Source: an uncultured Oscillospiraceae bacterium
Lineage (GTDB): Bacteria; Bacillota; Clostridia; Oscillospirales; Oscillospiraceae
DNA: 52,561 nucleotides
NCBI GenBank assembly: GCA_944387015.1
Contig: CALXDH010000017.1
Location: forward strand, 1 to 52,561
Direction: 5' to 3'
Shown: piece after piece, positions 34,484 through 42,961 of the stretch
Layout of the letters: each line of letters opens with the position of its first letter
Numbering within the stretch: position 1 is the stretch's first letter
Notes under the pieces: model-generated
The model's input: the letters and a program-made list of their open reading frames with translations, nothing else
Told to the model about the DNA's origin: nothing
Databases searched by the model: none
Program-made: the position numbers and the translations under genes

Positions 34484-34512
34484 AGGATCCCCTCCTCCGA
34501 CACTTTTTCTCC

Positions 34513-34541
34513 ACTATATCAAATCCTTCTCCATGGTACAA
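34513..34541 (-). promoter_or_regulatory. Promoter of the cysteine hydrolase gene
   Basis: Minus strand: -35 TTGTAC (34536-34541), 17-base spacer, -10 TATAGT (34513-34518). Divergent from the NSS promoter 27 bases away. Confidence 0.65.
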
Positions 34542-34567
34542 GCCCTCACAGATCTCGGAAAAAAAAG

Positions 34568-34596
34568 TTGACTTTTCCAGTGTAAACAGCTAACAT
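34568..34596 (+). promoter_or_regulatory. Promoter of the NSS transporter gene
   Basis: -35 TTGACT (34568-34573), 17-base spacer, -10 TAACAT (34591-34596). Confidence 0.65.
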
Positions 34597-34662
34597 AGCC
34601 TTATTGTCGGCAAGCAGGCCCTCTGCTGGCCGGAACTGTGTGAAAAATGAGGAGAGAGAACA

Positions 34663-36042
34663 TTGAAGCGTGAAAACTTCCAATCCCGGCTCGGATTTCT
34701 GCTGGTGAGCGCAGGATGCGCCATCGGCATCGGAAACGTCTGGAAATTCCCGTATGTCACCGGTGAAAACGGCGGCGGCGTGTTCGTGCTGTTCTACCTG
34801 CTGTTTCTGGTGATCATGGGCGTGCCTGTGCTGACCATGGAGCTGGCGGTGGGCCGTGCCAGCCGCAAAAGTGCCGTTCTGGGCTACAAGGCCCTGGAGC
34901 CCAAGGGCAGCAAATGGCACATCCACGGTTGGTTCTGCGTGATCGGCTGCTGCCTTCTGATGATGTACTACACCACCGTCTCCGGCTGGATGCTGGGCTA
35001 CTTTGTGAAATTCGCCACCGGTGCCTTCAACGGCCTGGACACTGCGGGTGTGGACACCGTGTGGACGGATATGCTGGCCAACCCCGGTGAAATGGCCATC
35101 TTTATGGCGATCACCGTACTGGTGGGCTTTGCCGTGTGCAGCTTCGGCCTGCAAAAAGGTCTGGAGCGCATCAGCAAGTGGATGATGCTGGCCCTGCTGG
35201 CTCTGATCGTCGTTTTGGCGGTCCACAGCCTGATGCTGGACAACGCCGGTGAGGGCGTGAAGTTCTATCTGCTGCCGGATTTCCAGCGGGCCGCAGAAGT
35301 GGGCATCGGCAATGTGCTGGTGGCCGCTATGAACCAGTCCTTCTTCACGTTGAGCCTTGGTATCGCCGCCATGGAGATCTTCGGCAGCTACATGTCTGAC
35401 GATCATACCCTGCCCGGCGAGGCCGTGCGGATCTGCTGCCTGGACACCTTTGTGGCCTTCATGTCCGGCATGATCATCTTCCCCGCCTGCTTCAGCTTCA
35501 ACGTGGAGCCCAACCAGGGTCCTGCCCTGATTTTCATGACGCTGCCCAAGGTGTTCGTCAACATGGCCGGCGGCCGCGTGTGGGGCGCCCTGTTCTTCCT
35601 GTTCATGACGTTCGCCAGCTTCACCACCGTGCTGGCGGTGTTTGAGAACATCATGGCCAGCTGCATCGACAACTTCGGCTGGAGCCGCAAAAAGGCCACC
35701 GGGATCTGCTGCGTGTTCATCCTGATCGCCAGCATTCCCTGCGTGCTGGGTTACAACGTGTGGAGTGATCTGCACTTCATTGCCGGCAAAGATGTGCTGG
35801 ACACCGAGGACTTCCTGGTGAGCAACCTGCTGCTGCCCATCGGCTCTTTGATCTACCTGCTGTTCTGCGTCAGCAAATGGGGCTGGGGCTTCGACAACTA
35901 TCTGGCAGAGGCCAATAAGGGCACCGGTCTGAAGATGTCCGCTGCGTTCAAACCCTACTTCCGCTATATCCTGCCGCTGCTGATCCTGGTGATCCTGGCC
36001 CACGGCCTCATCAGCACCTTCTTCCCCCAGCTGTTGGCATAA
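34663..36042 (+). CDS. Neurotransmitter:sodium symporter (NSS) family transporter (459 aa)
   Basis: LeuT-fold secondary transporter that couples amino-acid uptake to Na+. The first helix carries the family hallmark AGCAIGIGNVWKFPYVTGENGGG, with the unwound Gly-rich stretch that binds Na+ and substrate. About 11-12 helices follow; NQSFFTLSLGIAAMEIFGSYM corresponds to the sixth helix. The start is TTG 34663, preceded by GAGGAGAG. The substrate is unknown (tryptophan, tyrosine, leucine and others occur in this family). It has its own promoter and terminator. Confidence 0.94.
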   Translation: MKRENFQSRLGFLLVSAGCAIGIGNVWKFPYVTGENGGGVFVLFYLLFLVIMGVPVLTMELAVGRASRKSAVLGYKALEPKGSKWHIHGWFCVIGCCLLMMYYTTVSGWMLGYFVKFATGAFNGLDTAGVDTVWTDMLANPGEMAIFMAITVLVGFAVCSFGLQKGLERISKWMMLALLALIVVLAVHSLMLDNAGEGVKFYLLPDFQRAAEVGIGNVLVAAMNQSFFTLSLGIAAMEIFGSYMSDDHTLPGEAVRICCLDTFVAFMSGMIIFPACFSFNVEPNQGPALIFMTLPKVFVNMAGGRVWGALFFLFMTFASFTTVLAVFENIMASCIDNFGWSRKKATGICCVFILIASIPCVLGYNVWSDLHFIAGKDVLDTEDFLVSNLLLPIGSLIYLLFCVSKWGWGFDNYLAEANKGTGLKMSAAFKPYFRYILPLLILVILAHGLISTFFPQLLA

Positions 36043-36048
36043 CCATCG

Positions 36049-36082
36049 AAAAAGAGACGGACTGAGTCCGTCTCTTTTTTCA
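36049..36082 (+). terminator. Terminator after the NSS transporter gene
   Basis: AAAAGAGACGGACT pairs with AGTCCGTCTCTTTT around a 1-3 base loop, with a TTTTTT tail. Confidence 0.9.
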
Positions 36083-36259
36083 CATGTTCCCCCTTCCAGG
36101 CCGCTTGCAAGGGCCGGCATTCACCGTTCCCTGCATTGCCTCCTTCAATTTTTCGATTGTAAAATCCGCTCATCATGCAAAAATCATTCAAATTTACGTT
36201 GTTCCCTTGGAGTTTTTCCCAAATTTGCAAGCCAAGGTATCTTTTCTTGCAAAATCTCT

Positions 36260-36287
36260 TTTCAAACCCATTCAGGTATGGTATCAT
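36260..36287 (+). promoter_or_regulatory. Probable promoter of the aconitase-icd operon
   Basis: -35 TTTCAA (36260-36265), 16-base spacer, -10 TATCAT (36282-36287). The AT-rich leader upstream (36120-36255) also holds CCTTGG/CCAAGG arms around 36205-36235 that could be a regulatory dyad; no named box was recognised. Confidence 0.5.
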
Positions 36288-36338
36288 GATTAACAACTTA
36301 TCCCCCGCGGCGAAAACGGCATCCAGGAGGTCAAAACT

Positions 36339-38579
36339 ATGATCACAGTCCACAATGAAGGCGTGTTCCTGCGCGCCGGCGTCCCCTGTTCCAGCGCCCC
36401 GGTCTCCCCGGAGGAGGGACGGCAGGAAACCATGGCCTACCGCATCCTTCAGTCCCACAACACCTCCGGCGACCCCGATCAGCTGAAGATCCGCTTTGAC
36501 GCGCTGATCTCCCACGACATCACCTATGTGGGCATCATCCAGCAGGCCCGGGCCTCCGGTATGAAGGCATTCCCTGTCCCCTACGCTCTGACCAACTGCC
36601 ACAACAGCCTCTGCGCCGTGGGCGGCACCATCAACGAGGACGACCACCAGTTCGGTCTCTCCGCCGCCAAGAAGTATGGCGGCATCTACGTGCCCGCCAA
36701 CCAGTCCGTCATCCACTCCTATGCCCGGGAGCAGATGGCCGGCTGCGGCAAAATGATCCTGGGCTCTGACTCCCACACCCGCTACGGTGCTCTCGGTACC
36801 ATGGCAGTGGGCGAGGGCGGCCCGGAGCTTGCCAAGCAGCTTTTGTGCAACACCTGGGACATCCCCTATCCCAAGGTGGTGCTGGTCTACCTCACCGGTG
36901 CCCCCAAGCGGGGCGTCGGCCCTCATGACGTGGCCATTGCCCTGGTAAAGGCCACCTTTGCCTCCGGATTCGTCAACAACTGCGTGCTGGAATTCGCCGG
37001 CCCCGGCATTGCGTCCCTCCCCATCGATTACCGCAACGGCATCGACGTGATGACCACCGAGACCACCTGCCTCTCCTCCATCTGGGAGACGGACGAGGTG
37101 ACAGAGGGCTTCTACAAGGCCCACCAGCGGCCGGAGGACTACCAGCCCCTCCACCCCGGCGAAAATGCCTGGTACGACAAGTACATCGAGATCGACCTTT
37201 CCACGGTGGAGCCTATGATCGCCCTGCCGTTCCACCCCTCCAACGCCTGGACCATCCACGAGTTTTTGGAAAACGCGGAGGAGATCCTCACCCAGGTGGA
37301 GCAGGATGCCCAGAAGCGCTATCCCAAGGCCCATGTCAAGCTGACCGACAAGATCCACGACGGCGGCGTGTGGGCTGACCAGGGCGTCATCGCCGGATGC
37401 GCCGGCGGCCTTTTTGACAACATCACCGAGGCGGCGGACATCCTTCGGGGCGGCTCCACCGGAAACGGCACCTTCACGCTGGATGTGTACCCCACCAGCG
37501 TTCCCGTCAGCCTGGAGCTGACCAAGATCGGCGCCACGGCGGATCTGCTGGAGACCGGCGCCGTTATCAAGCCCAGCTTCTGCGGCCCCTGCTTCGGCGC
37601 AGGCGACGTCCCCGCCAACAACGGGCTCTCCCTGCGGCACACCACCCGCAACTTCCCCAACCGGGAGGGCTCCAAGCCCGCGGAGGGCCAGTTTGCCGGC
37701 GTTTGTCTGATGGATGCCCGGTCCATCGCCGCCACGGCTCTCAACGGCGGCAAGATCACCGCCGCTACGGACGTGGACTATACGCCCGTTCACCACGATT
37801 ACCACTTTGCCAAGAGCGTCTATGACCGACGCCTTTACTACGGCTTCGGCAAGGCCGATCCCAGTGTGGAACTGGTGATGGGCCCCAACATCACCGACTG
37901 GCCCAAGATGCAGCCTCTGGCAGAAAATCTGCTGGTGGAGCTGGCAGCAGTGCTGCGGGACGAGGTCACCACCACCGATGAGCTGATCCCCTCCGGTGAG
38001 ACCTCCTCCTACCGCTCCAATCCCCTGCGCCTGGCGGAGTTCACCCTCTCCCGCCGGGAACCTGCCTATGTGGGCCGGGCCAAGGCCGCGGCGGCGCTGG
38101 AAGCGCAGCGGCTGGAGGGCCAGGCTCCCGAGACCCTCAAGGCGTTGCTGGATAAGGTGGGCGACGGCGGCGCGCTGCTGAAGACCACCCAGTTCGGTTC
38201 CTGCGTCTTCGCCAACCGCCCCGGTGACGGCTCCGCCCGGGAACAGGCCGCCTCCTGCCAGAAGGTGCTGGGCGGCTCCGCCAACATCTGCTACGAGTTC
38301 GCCACCAAGCGCTACCGGTCCAACTGCATCAACTGGGGCATCCTGCCCTTTACCCTGGACCAGGACACCGACTTCCCCTATGAAAACGGCGACTGCGTCT
38401 TTGTCCCCGGCATCCGGGAAGCCATCGCCTCCGGCCGGGAGGACATTCCCGCCAAGGTGATCCGGAAAAACGGTGATGTGGCGGATCTGCTGCTCCACGT
38501 CCGTGGACTGACGGCGGATGAAAAGGAGATCATCCTGGACGGCTGTTTGATGAATTATTACGCAAAGAGGGCTGAATGA
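36339..38579 (+). CDS. Aconitase-family hydratase (746 aa), probable aconitate hydratase
   Basis: Isomerises citrate to isocitrate if it acts as aconitase. Cys354, Cys415 and Cys418 (in AGCAGG and FCGPCFGAGD) match the cluster-ligand spacing of mitochondrial aconitase (358, 421, 424), and GSDSHTRYGALG with TNCHNS upstream are family motifs. Architecture follows the YbhJ/aconitase-X-like hydratase group rather than AcnA or AcnB. The next gene, 1 base after the stop, is NADP-isocitrate dehydrogenase, strongly suggesting consecutive steps toward 2-oxoglutarate. ATG 36339 follows CCAGGAGG. No citrate synthase gene is in the window. Confidence 0.87.
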   Translation: MITVHNEGVFLRAGVPCSSAPVSPEEGRQETMAYRILQSHNTSGDPDQLKIRFDALISHDITYVGIIQQARASGMKAFPVPYALTNCHNSLCAVGGTINEDDHQFGLSAAKKYGGIYVPANQSVIHSYAREQMAGCGKMILGSDSHTRYGALGTMAVGEGGPELAKQLLCNTWDIPYPKVVLVYLTGAPKRGVGPHDVAIALVKATFASGFVNNCVLEFAGPGIASLPIDYRNGIDVMTTETTCLSSIWETDEVTEGFYKAHQRPEDYQPLHPGENAWYDKYIEIDLSTVEPMIALPFHPSNAWTIHEFLENAEEILTQVEQDAQKRYPKAHVKLTDKIHDGGVWADQGVIAGCAGGLFDNITEAADILRGGSTGNGTFTLDVYPTSVPVSLELTKIGATADLLETGAVIKPSFCGPCFGAGDVPANNGLSLRHTTRNFPNREGSKPAEGQFAGVCLMDARSIAATALNGGKITAATDVDYTPVHHDYHFAKSVYDRRLYYGFGKADPSVELVMGPNITDWPKMQPLAENLLVELAAVLRDEVTTTDELIPSGETSSYRSNPLRLAEFTLSRREPAYVGRAKAAAALEAQRLEGQAPETLKALLDKVGDGGALLKTTQFGSCVFANRPGDGSAREQAASCQKVLGGSANICYEFATKRYRSNCINWGILPFTLDQDTDFPYENGDCVFVPGIREAIASGREDIPAKVIRKNGDVADLLLHVRGLTADEKEIILDGCLMNYYAKRAE

Positions 38580-38580
38580 C

Positions 38581-39798
38581 ATGGAAAAAATCAAAATGAC
38601 CACGCCCATCGTGGAGATGGACGGCGACGAGATGACCCGCATCCTCTGGAGCTGGATCAAGGACACTTTGATCCTCCCCTTCGTGGATCTCAAGACCGAG
38701 TATTATGACCTGGGGCTGCTGCACCGCAATGAGACCAAGGACCAGGTGACGGTGGATGCCGCCAACGCCACCCGGAAATACGGCGTGGCGGTTAAGTGCG
38801 CCACCATCACCCCCAACAAGCAGCGCATGGAGGAGTATCCCCAGCTGACGGAGATGTGGAAGAGCCCCAACGGCACCATCCGCTCCATTCTGGACGGTAC
38901 TGTGTTCCGCACCCCCATCCTGATCGACGCCATCAAGCCCGTGGTAAAGAACTGGAAAAAGCCCATCACCATCGCCCGTCACGCCTACGGCGACGTGTAC
39001 AAGAGCGTGGATTTCCACACTGACGAGCCGGGTGAGTGCACCATGACCTTCCGGAGTGTCTCGGGTAAAGAGCAGACCGTGGTAGTCCAGAAGGTGGACG
39101 GTCCCGCCGTGTGGCAGGGCGCCCACAACAAGGATTCCTCCATCCGTTCCTTCGCCCGGGCCTGTTTCCAGTACGCCATCGACACCAAGCAGGACCTGTG
39201 GTTCTCTACCAAAGATACCATCGCCAAGGTCTACGACGGGGACTTCAAGCAGATCTTTGAAGAGGAGTACGAGGCCCGGTACAAGGCGGAGTTTGAAAAG
39301 CTGGGTCTGACCTATTTCTACACTCTCATCGACGACGCCGTGGCCCGGGTCATCCGCAGCGAGGGCGGCTACATCTGGGCCTGCAAGAACTATGACGGCG
39401 ACGTCATGAGTGACATGGTCTCCACCGCTTTCGGGAGTCTCGCCATGATGACCTCCGTGTTGGTGGCTCCTGACGGCACCATGGAATTCGAGGCCGCTCA
39501 CGGCACTGTCACCCGCCACTACTACAAGTACCTCAAGGGCGAAGAGACCTCCACCAACCCCATGGCCACCATCTTTGCCTGGTCCGGCGCCCTCAAGCGC
39601 CGGGGCGAGCTGGACAAGCTGCCGGAGCTGACCCGCTTTGGAGAAAAGCTGGAAGAGGCCTGCTACGATACCCTGAACGCCGGGATCATGACCAAAGATC
39701 TGGTGAATCTGGTGGAACCCGGTTTTGCCGCCACGGCGGTGACCAGCCGGGAATTCCTGAGCGCTATCGCTGGGAAGTTGTCGGAAAAACTGGCATAA
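38581..39798 (+). CDS. icd: NADP-dependent isocitrate dehydrogenase, eukaryotic-type (405 aa)
   Basis: Oxidises isocitrate to 2-oxoglutarate with NADPH production. N-terminal MTTPIVEMDGDEMTRILW, substrate loop KSPNGTIRSILDGTVFR and the metal/NADP region GSLAMMTSVLVAPDG followed by EAAHGTVTRHYYKYLKGEETSTNPMA are all characteristic of the homodimeric subfamily II enzymes close to mitochondrial IDH2. It is cotranscribed with the aconitase-like gene, so the pair probably serves glutamate synthesis in an anaerobe with an incomplete citric-acid cycle. ATG 38581 is one base after the upstream stop. Confidence 0.96.
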   Translation: MEKIKMTTPIVEMDGDEMTRILWSWIKDTLILPFVDLKTEYYDLGLLHRNETKDQVTVDAANATRKYGVAVKCATITPNKQRMEEYPQLTEMWKSPNGTIRSILDGTVFRTPILIDAIKPVVKNWKKPITIARHAYGDVYKSVDFHTDEPGECTMTFRSVSGKEQTVVVQKVDGPAVWQGAHNKDSSIRSFARACFQYAIDTKQDLWFSTKDTIAKVYDGDFKQIFEEEYEARYKAEFEKLGLTYFYTLIDDAVARVIRSEGGYIWACKNYDGDVMSDMVSTAFGSLAMMTSVLVAPDGTMEFEAAHGTVTRHYYKYLKGEETSTNPMATIFAWSGALKRRGELDKLPELTRFGEKLEEACYDTLNAGIMTKDLVNLVEPGFAATAVTSREFLSAIAGKLSEKLA

Positions 39799-39839
39799 AA
39801 AAAGTGGCTGGGACAATATTGGTCCCAGCCACTTTTTAT
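39797..39839. terminator. Bidirectional terminator between icd and the XRE gene
   Basis: AAAAAGTGGCTGGGAC pairs with GTCCCAGCCACTTTTT around a 7-base loop; runs of A and T flank it on both sides. Confidence 0.92.
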
Positions 39840-40648
39840 GTATTGTCCTCTCCACTGGCAATCTTATCCAATTCTTTCTCCAGAACACTCCAAGCATCCT
39901 GACCATCAATCTCTGCCCGGAAATAAAACAGCGGTTCCTCTCCCTGCAGCCCAGCCGTAAACGCAGGAAATGTAAGCGCAAACGTATAGTCATCCGTATC
40001 AATAAACCGGTCATGTGGTATCCAGCCGGACGCTGTAATCAAAATTGTGTGATCCAAAGAATCGGGCCCCCAGTCCCGATAAGTCCCTTTCACTTCAATC
40101 TGCTCAATGGTATTCAACAAGTGAGCAATATCCTCAGGGGCGGTAAGTATTGCATACCGATTTTCGGAACTAACCTCAATTTGACAGATCCCCCGTTCCG
40201 CCATGTCTTTGCAGTTGTTTTCATAGCCCGCACCAATGGCACGCGGGTTTTCTATGGAGTCGAACCCGTCACCATTGGTGACCATGAATTCATATCCCCT
40301 CCAGAGCAGGACCACTCCCAACACCCCTGCCATGCAGAGTTTTACCACTCGCAAAAGCTTGCGGAATTTCTTTTTTACCTCTTCAGACACAATGCGCAGC
40401 GCATCCCGCACCTGCTGGTCACTCACACCGTCTGCATCCATCCGCTCCCCATGCAGCAGAGAAATAACGGAGAGCCCCAACGCATCCGCCAGCGGCTCCA
40501 ACAAGCTCACGTCGGGAAATCCCGCCCCCCGCTCCCACTTGGAGACGGCCCGGTCGGAGATATGCAGGCGCTCTGCCAGTTCCTTTTGCGTAAGTCCTCG
40601 CTCTTTCCTGGCGGCGGCAATCAGCGCGCCGGTCTTTTCTCTGTCCAT
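39836..40648 (-). CDS. XRE-type HTH protein with membrane anchor and outer domain (270 aa)
   Basis: N-terminal XRE helix-turn-helix (about 8-62, LTQKELAERLHISDRAVSKWERG). A short basic stretch then precedes one membrane helix (about 101-118), and an extracytoplasmic region of about 150 residues follows, without a recognised domain. This DNA-binding-domain/membrane/outer-domain order suggests a one-component membrane sensor. ATG 40648 follows GGGAGGAGGG; the longer reading frame has no comparable site. It stands alone between convergent icd and the ECF gene. Confidence 0.8.
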   Translation of the reverse strand: MDREKTGALIAAARKERGLTQKELAERLHISDRAVSKWERGAGFPDVSLLEPLADALGLSVISLLHGERMDADGVSDQQVRDALRIVSEEVKKKFRKLLRVVKLCMAGVLGVVLLWRGYEFMVTNGDGFDSIENPRAIGAGYENNCKDMAERGICQIEVSSENRYAILTAPEDIAHLLNTIEQIEVKGTYRDWGPDSLDHTILITASGWIPHDRFIDTDDYTFALTFPAFTAGLQGEEPLFYFRAEIDGQDAWSVLEKELDKIASGEDNT

Positions 40649-40738
40649 TGCGTTCCCTCCTCCCAGCCCAGTGTAACAAAACCGGCCCGTTCCCGCAACA
40701 AACGCTGCGTGGAACGGGCCGGTTTTCAACCATTTACG

Positions 40739-41317
40739 TCAGTTGGATGCCTGAACGCCCTGCGTCTTCCGGGCAAACCGGACCATGCCGGTCCGGTACA
40801 GCGCCACCATCAGCGCCGGGATGAACACCAGCTGCAAAATGATGCCGGGAATCGCCGTCAAAAATGCGCCGGAGAGGAACAGCTGCCAGGTAAATGCCTG
40901 ACCGGACACACCGGAGAGCACCACCATCACCGCGCCCCAGACGATGCGGCCGCCCACCATGGCGATAAGCAGGGAGCGGTACAGCGCCACCACGCACTGC
41001 CACTTGGAGTGCTTGTAAAGCGCACCGGCGATCATGCCGTATGCCGCCATCTCAAAGGCCATGGCAAGGCCGGTGGGGAAGATGGGGGGCATGCCGAACA
41101 TCACATACCGCAGCAGCGGCAGTACAAAGCCCACCACGCCGCCATACTGCCAGCCGCAGATTAAACCGCACAGCAGCACGGGCAGGTGCATCGGCAGCAG
41201 CATGCTGCCGATCTGGGGGATCTGTCCGGTAAAAAAGGGCAGGACAAGACCGATTGCCATAAACATGGCAGAGAGCACCAGGTTCCAGATGTAGTTCTTC
41301 ACATTTTTCGCTTTCAT
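40739..41317 (-). CDS. ECF transporter S component, substrate unknown (192 aa)
   Basis: Membrane substrate-binding subunit of an energy-coupling-factor importer, five to six helices. The LLPMHLPVLLCGLICGWQYGGVVGFVLPLLR and GMPPIFPTGLAMAFEMAAYG stretches are typical of one group of S components (PF12822-like). The substrate cannot be read: pantothenate, folate or another vitamin are possible. No riboswitch was recognised upstream. ATG 41317 follows AAGGAG. It lies 113 bases after a P-loop kinase gene on the same strand, so uptake and phosphorylation of one substrate is a possible link. Confidence 0.82.
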   Translation of the reverse strand: MKAKNVKNYIWNLVLSAMFMAIGLVLPFFTGQIPQIGSMLLPMHLPVLLCGLICGWQYGGVVGFVLPLLRYVMFGMPPIFPTGLAMAFEMAAYGMIAGALYKHSKWQCVVALYRSLLIAMVGGRIVWGAVMVVLSGVSGQAFTWQLFLSGAFLTAIPGIILQLVFIPALMVALYRTGMVRFARKTQGVQASN

Positions 41318-41430
41318 GGGGAAACTCCTTCTCAAAAAAGTCTTTGTGCGCGCCTCTTCTGAGGGTGCTTTCGCCTTCATGGCTTTTTTTCGGAGTGCCG
41401 GGGTCATTGTGCCGCCTTCTGGCGGTGGGA

Positions 41431-42486
41431 TCATTCCAGGAAAAACGCGGTGGTATCAAGCCGCAGGACATCGGCATTTTCAATGTCGAAGCTGCGCAGA
41501 TACCGCTCTTCCGCGGGAATCCAGCAGGTCTCAAAGGTCTGATAATACGTTCCCTCCCGTGCCTGCAGGCGGCGGGTCTGCTCCTCCCTGGAGCAGGTCA
41601 GAAACAGCTTCAGATCATATTCACCGGCCAGTTCCGGGTGATGAGAATAACTGCCCTCCACCACCGTCAGCGGACGGCTGGGCAGCGGCTGTGCATCCAG
41701 AAGGGTCTGGCTCCGGCAGTCAAAGGGGCGATAGTAGATCGTCTCGCCCCGCCGGGCCGGCAGCAGCACCTCCTCCCGGAACCGGGAGAGGTCCATATTC
41801 CCGCCGGGGATCTCCGTCCAGTTCTCCGGACGGGCGGCAATGGGCAGATAGAAGTCGTCCATATGCACCACGTTGCAGTCAAAGAGCCGCTCCAGCAATC
41901 TGCCAAAACCGCTCTTGCCGCTGCCGCAGCGCCCATCCACCGCCACTACGATGCGGCCTTTTTCCGCCAGCTGCCGGTGAAGTGCCAACAGCGCCGGAAA
42001 GTAATGGGCGTAATCCGCCGCCAGAACGCGATAGTGGGGATGATAGGCCTTTCGGAACGGCTCACTGTGGTGGACTGCCGGGCAGCCCGCGGCCCTGTAA
42101 TCCGCCAGCCAGTCCCGCATACCGGGGACCGGGCAGCTTTGCAGCAGTTCCAATCGCTCTGCCAGCTCCGCCGCCGTGCCGGAATGCTCCCGGGCCGTCC
42201 GGCAAAACAGATCCCCCAGCAGCTTCCCCGCCGTGGGATCCCAAGACCCCGCCAAGTGCAGCCGGCAAAGCCCGTTTCCGATAGGCTCCGCCCGGAATAC
42301 ACCGTCCGGGTCCGGACGCAGCGTTTCCCACTCCTCCTGCAGCAACCGGTCAACCGCTTGGGCATCTTCCACCAGATGCTCCGGTCCGAACACATGCTGA
42401 TAGGCCAGCTTGCCGTAATCCTGGGGCATCATGGCCGGATAGCGGGCGGCATGTGCCTCCAGAACAGATTCAAAGCGGTCTTGCAT
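41431..42486 (-). CDS. Uridine-kinase-like P-loop kinase with unassigned N-terminal domain (351 aa)
   Basis: Residues about 175-351 form a nucleoside/pantothenate-kinase-like P-loop domain: Walker A GRCGSGKS at 185-192, then VVHMDDFYLP (a uridine-kinase-like substrate loop) and RFREEVLLPARRGE. Residues 1-170 (with KLAYQHVFGPEHLVED and HHSEPFRKAYHPHYRVL) were not recognised as a known domain. ATG 42486 follows AAGGAG with 8-base spacing, and a consensus promoter lies at 42533-42561. The substrate is not known; the downstream ECF S component may deliver it. Confidence 0.8.
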   Translation of the reverse strand: MQDRFESVLEAHAARYPAMMPQDYGKLAYQHVFGPEHLVEDAQAVDRLLQEEWETLRPDPDGVFRAEPIGNGLCRLHLAGSWDPTAGKLLGDLFCRTAREHSGTAAELAERLELLQSCPVPGMRDWLADYRAAGCPAVHHSEPFRKAYHPHYRVLAADYAHYFPALLALHRQLAEKGRIVVAVDGRCGSGKSGFGRLLERLFDCNVVHMDDFYLPIAARPENWTEIPGGNMDLSRFREEVLLPARRGETIYYRPFDCRSQTLLDAQPLPSRPLTVVEGSYSHHPELAGEYDLKLFLTCSREEQTRRLQAREGTYYQTFETCWIPAEERYLRSFDIENADVLRLDTTAFFLE

Positions 42487-42532
42487 GGAAATGCTCCTTC
42501 CGGTTGTGTCCCAAATTTTCATCACAGAGAGC

Positions 42533-42561
42533 ATTATACAGAAAAATGTAATTTTTTGCAA
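42533..42561 (-). promoter_or_regulatory. Promoter of the P-loop kinase gene
   Basis: Minus strand: -35 TTGCAA (42556-42561), 17-base spacer, -10 TATAAT (42533-42538). Confidence 0.8.
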
Positions 42562-42580
42562 CCGCGATCCTTAAAAAACC

Positions 42581-42691
42581 TTACAGCTCCGGCGTGTCTG
42601 CCTGTGCGGTATCCTCATCCAGTTCCCGCAGTGCGGCCAGCGTGCCCAGCGCCGTCATATACACGCCGGCGATCCAGTCAAAGGCGTCCAT
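42581..42691 (-). CDS. Possible small protein (36 aa)
   Basis: A short reading frame beginning MDAFDWIAGVYMTALGTLA, with a hydrophobic first half and an acidic end (LDEDTAQADTPEL). ATG 42691 is preceded by the purine-rich GAGAGGGGGGAGG, which could act as a ribosome site. It resembles nothing I know; it could be a small membrane-associated protein or a chance frame. Its stop lies 20 bases before the kinase promoter. Confidence 0.35.
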   Translation of the reverse strand: MDAFDWIAGVYMTALGTLAALRELDEDTAQADTPEL

Positions 42692-42961
42692 CCGCCTCCC
42701 CCCTCTCCGCCAACAGTCTATGAATCCGGCGGTGATTTTACTCTGCCGTCCGTCTGCAGGACGCTGCATCTGTCCCCGAAAAATGCTTCGTCCTCCGGAT
42801 TGGATCCCTTCCCGGGGCCGCAGCTTCCCGGTTGGAAGCTGCTTCCGGGTTTGACAGGTTTTGTGGGTTGCCGATGCGCCAAAAGTCCCGTATCATGGTC
42901 CCAGGCATGGAATTTCCCGTTTTCGGGTGTTCCAGTCAAAAAAGTGAAAGGACGAGACGAC

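Noticed and set aside
35964-38693. Minus-strand open frame of about 909 codons opposite the aconitase-family gene
   Set aside because: Gly/Val/His-rich antisense shadow; the plus strand carries intact aconitase motifs.
41318-41430. Search for a vitamin riboswitch before the ECF S component
   Set aside because: Small hairpins are present but no TPP, preQ1, THF or FMN core could be matched.
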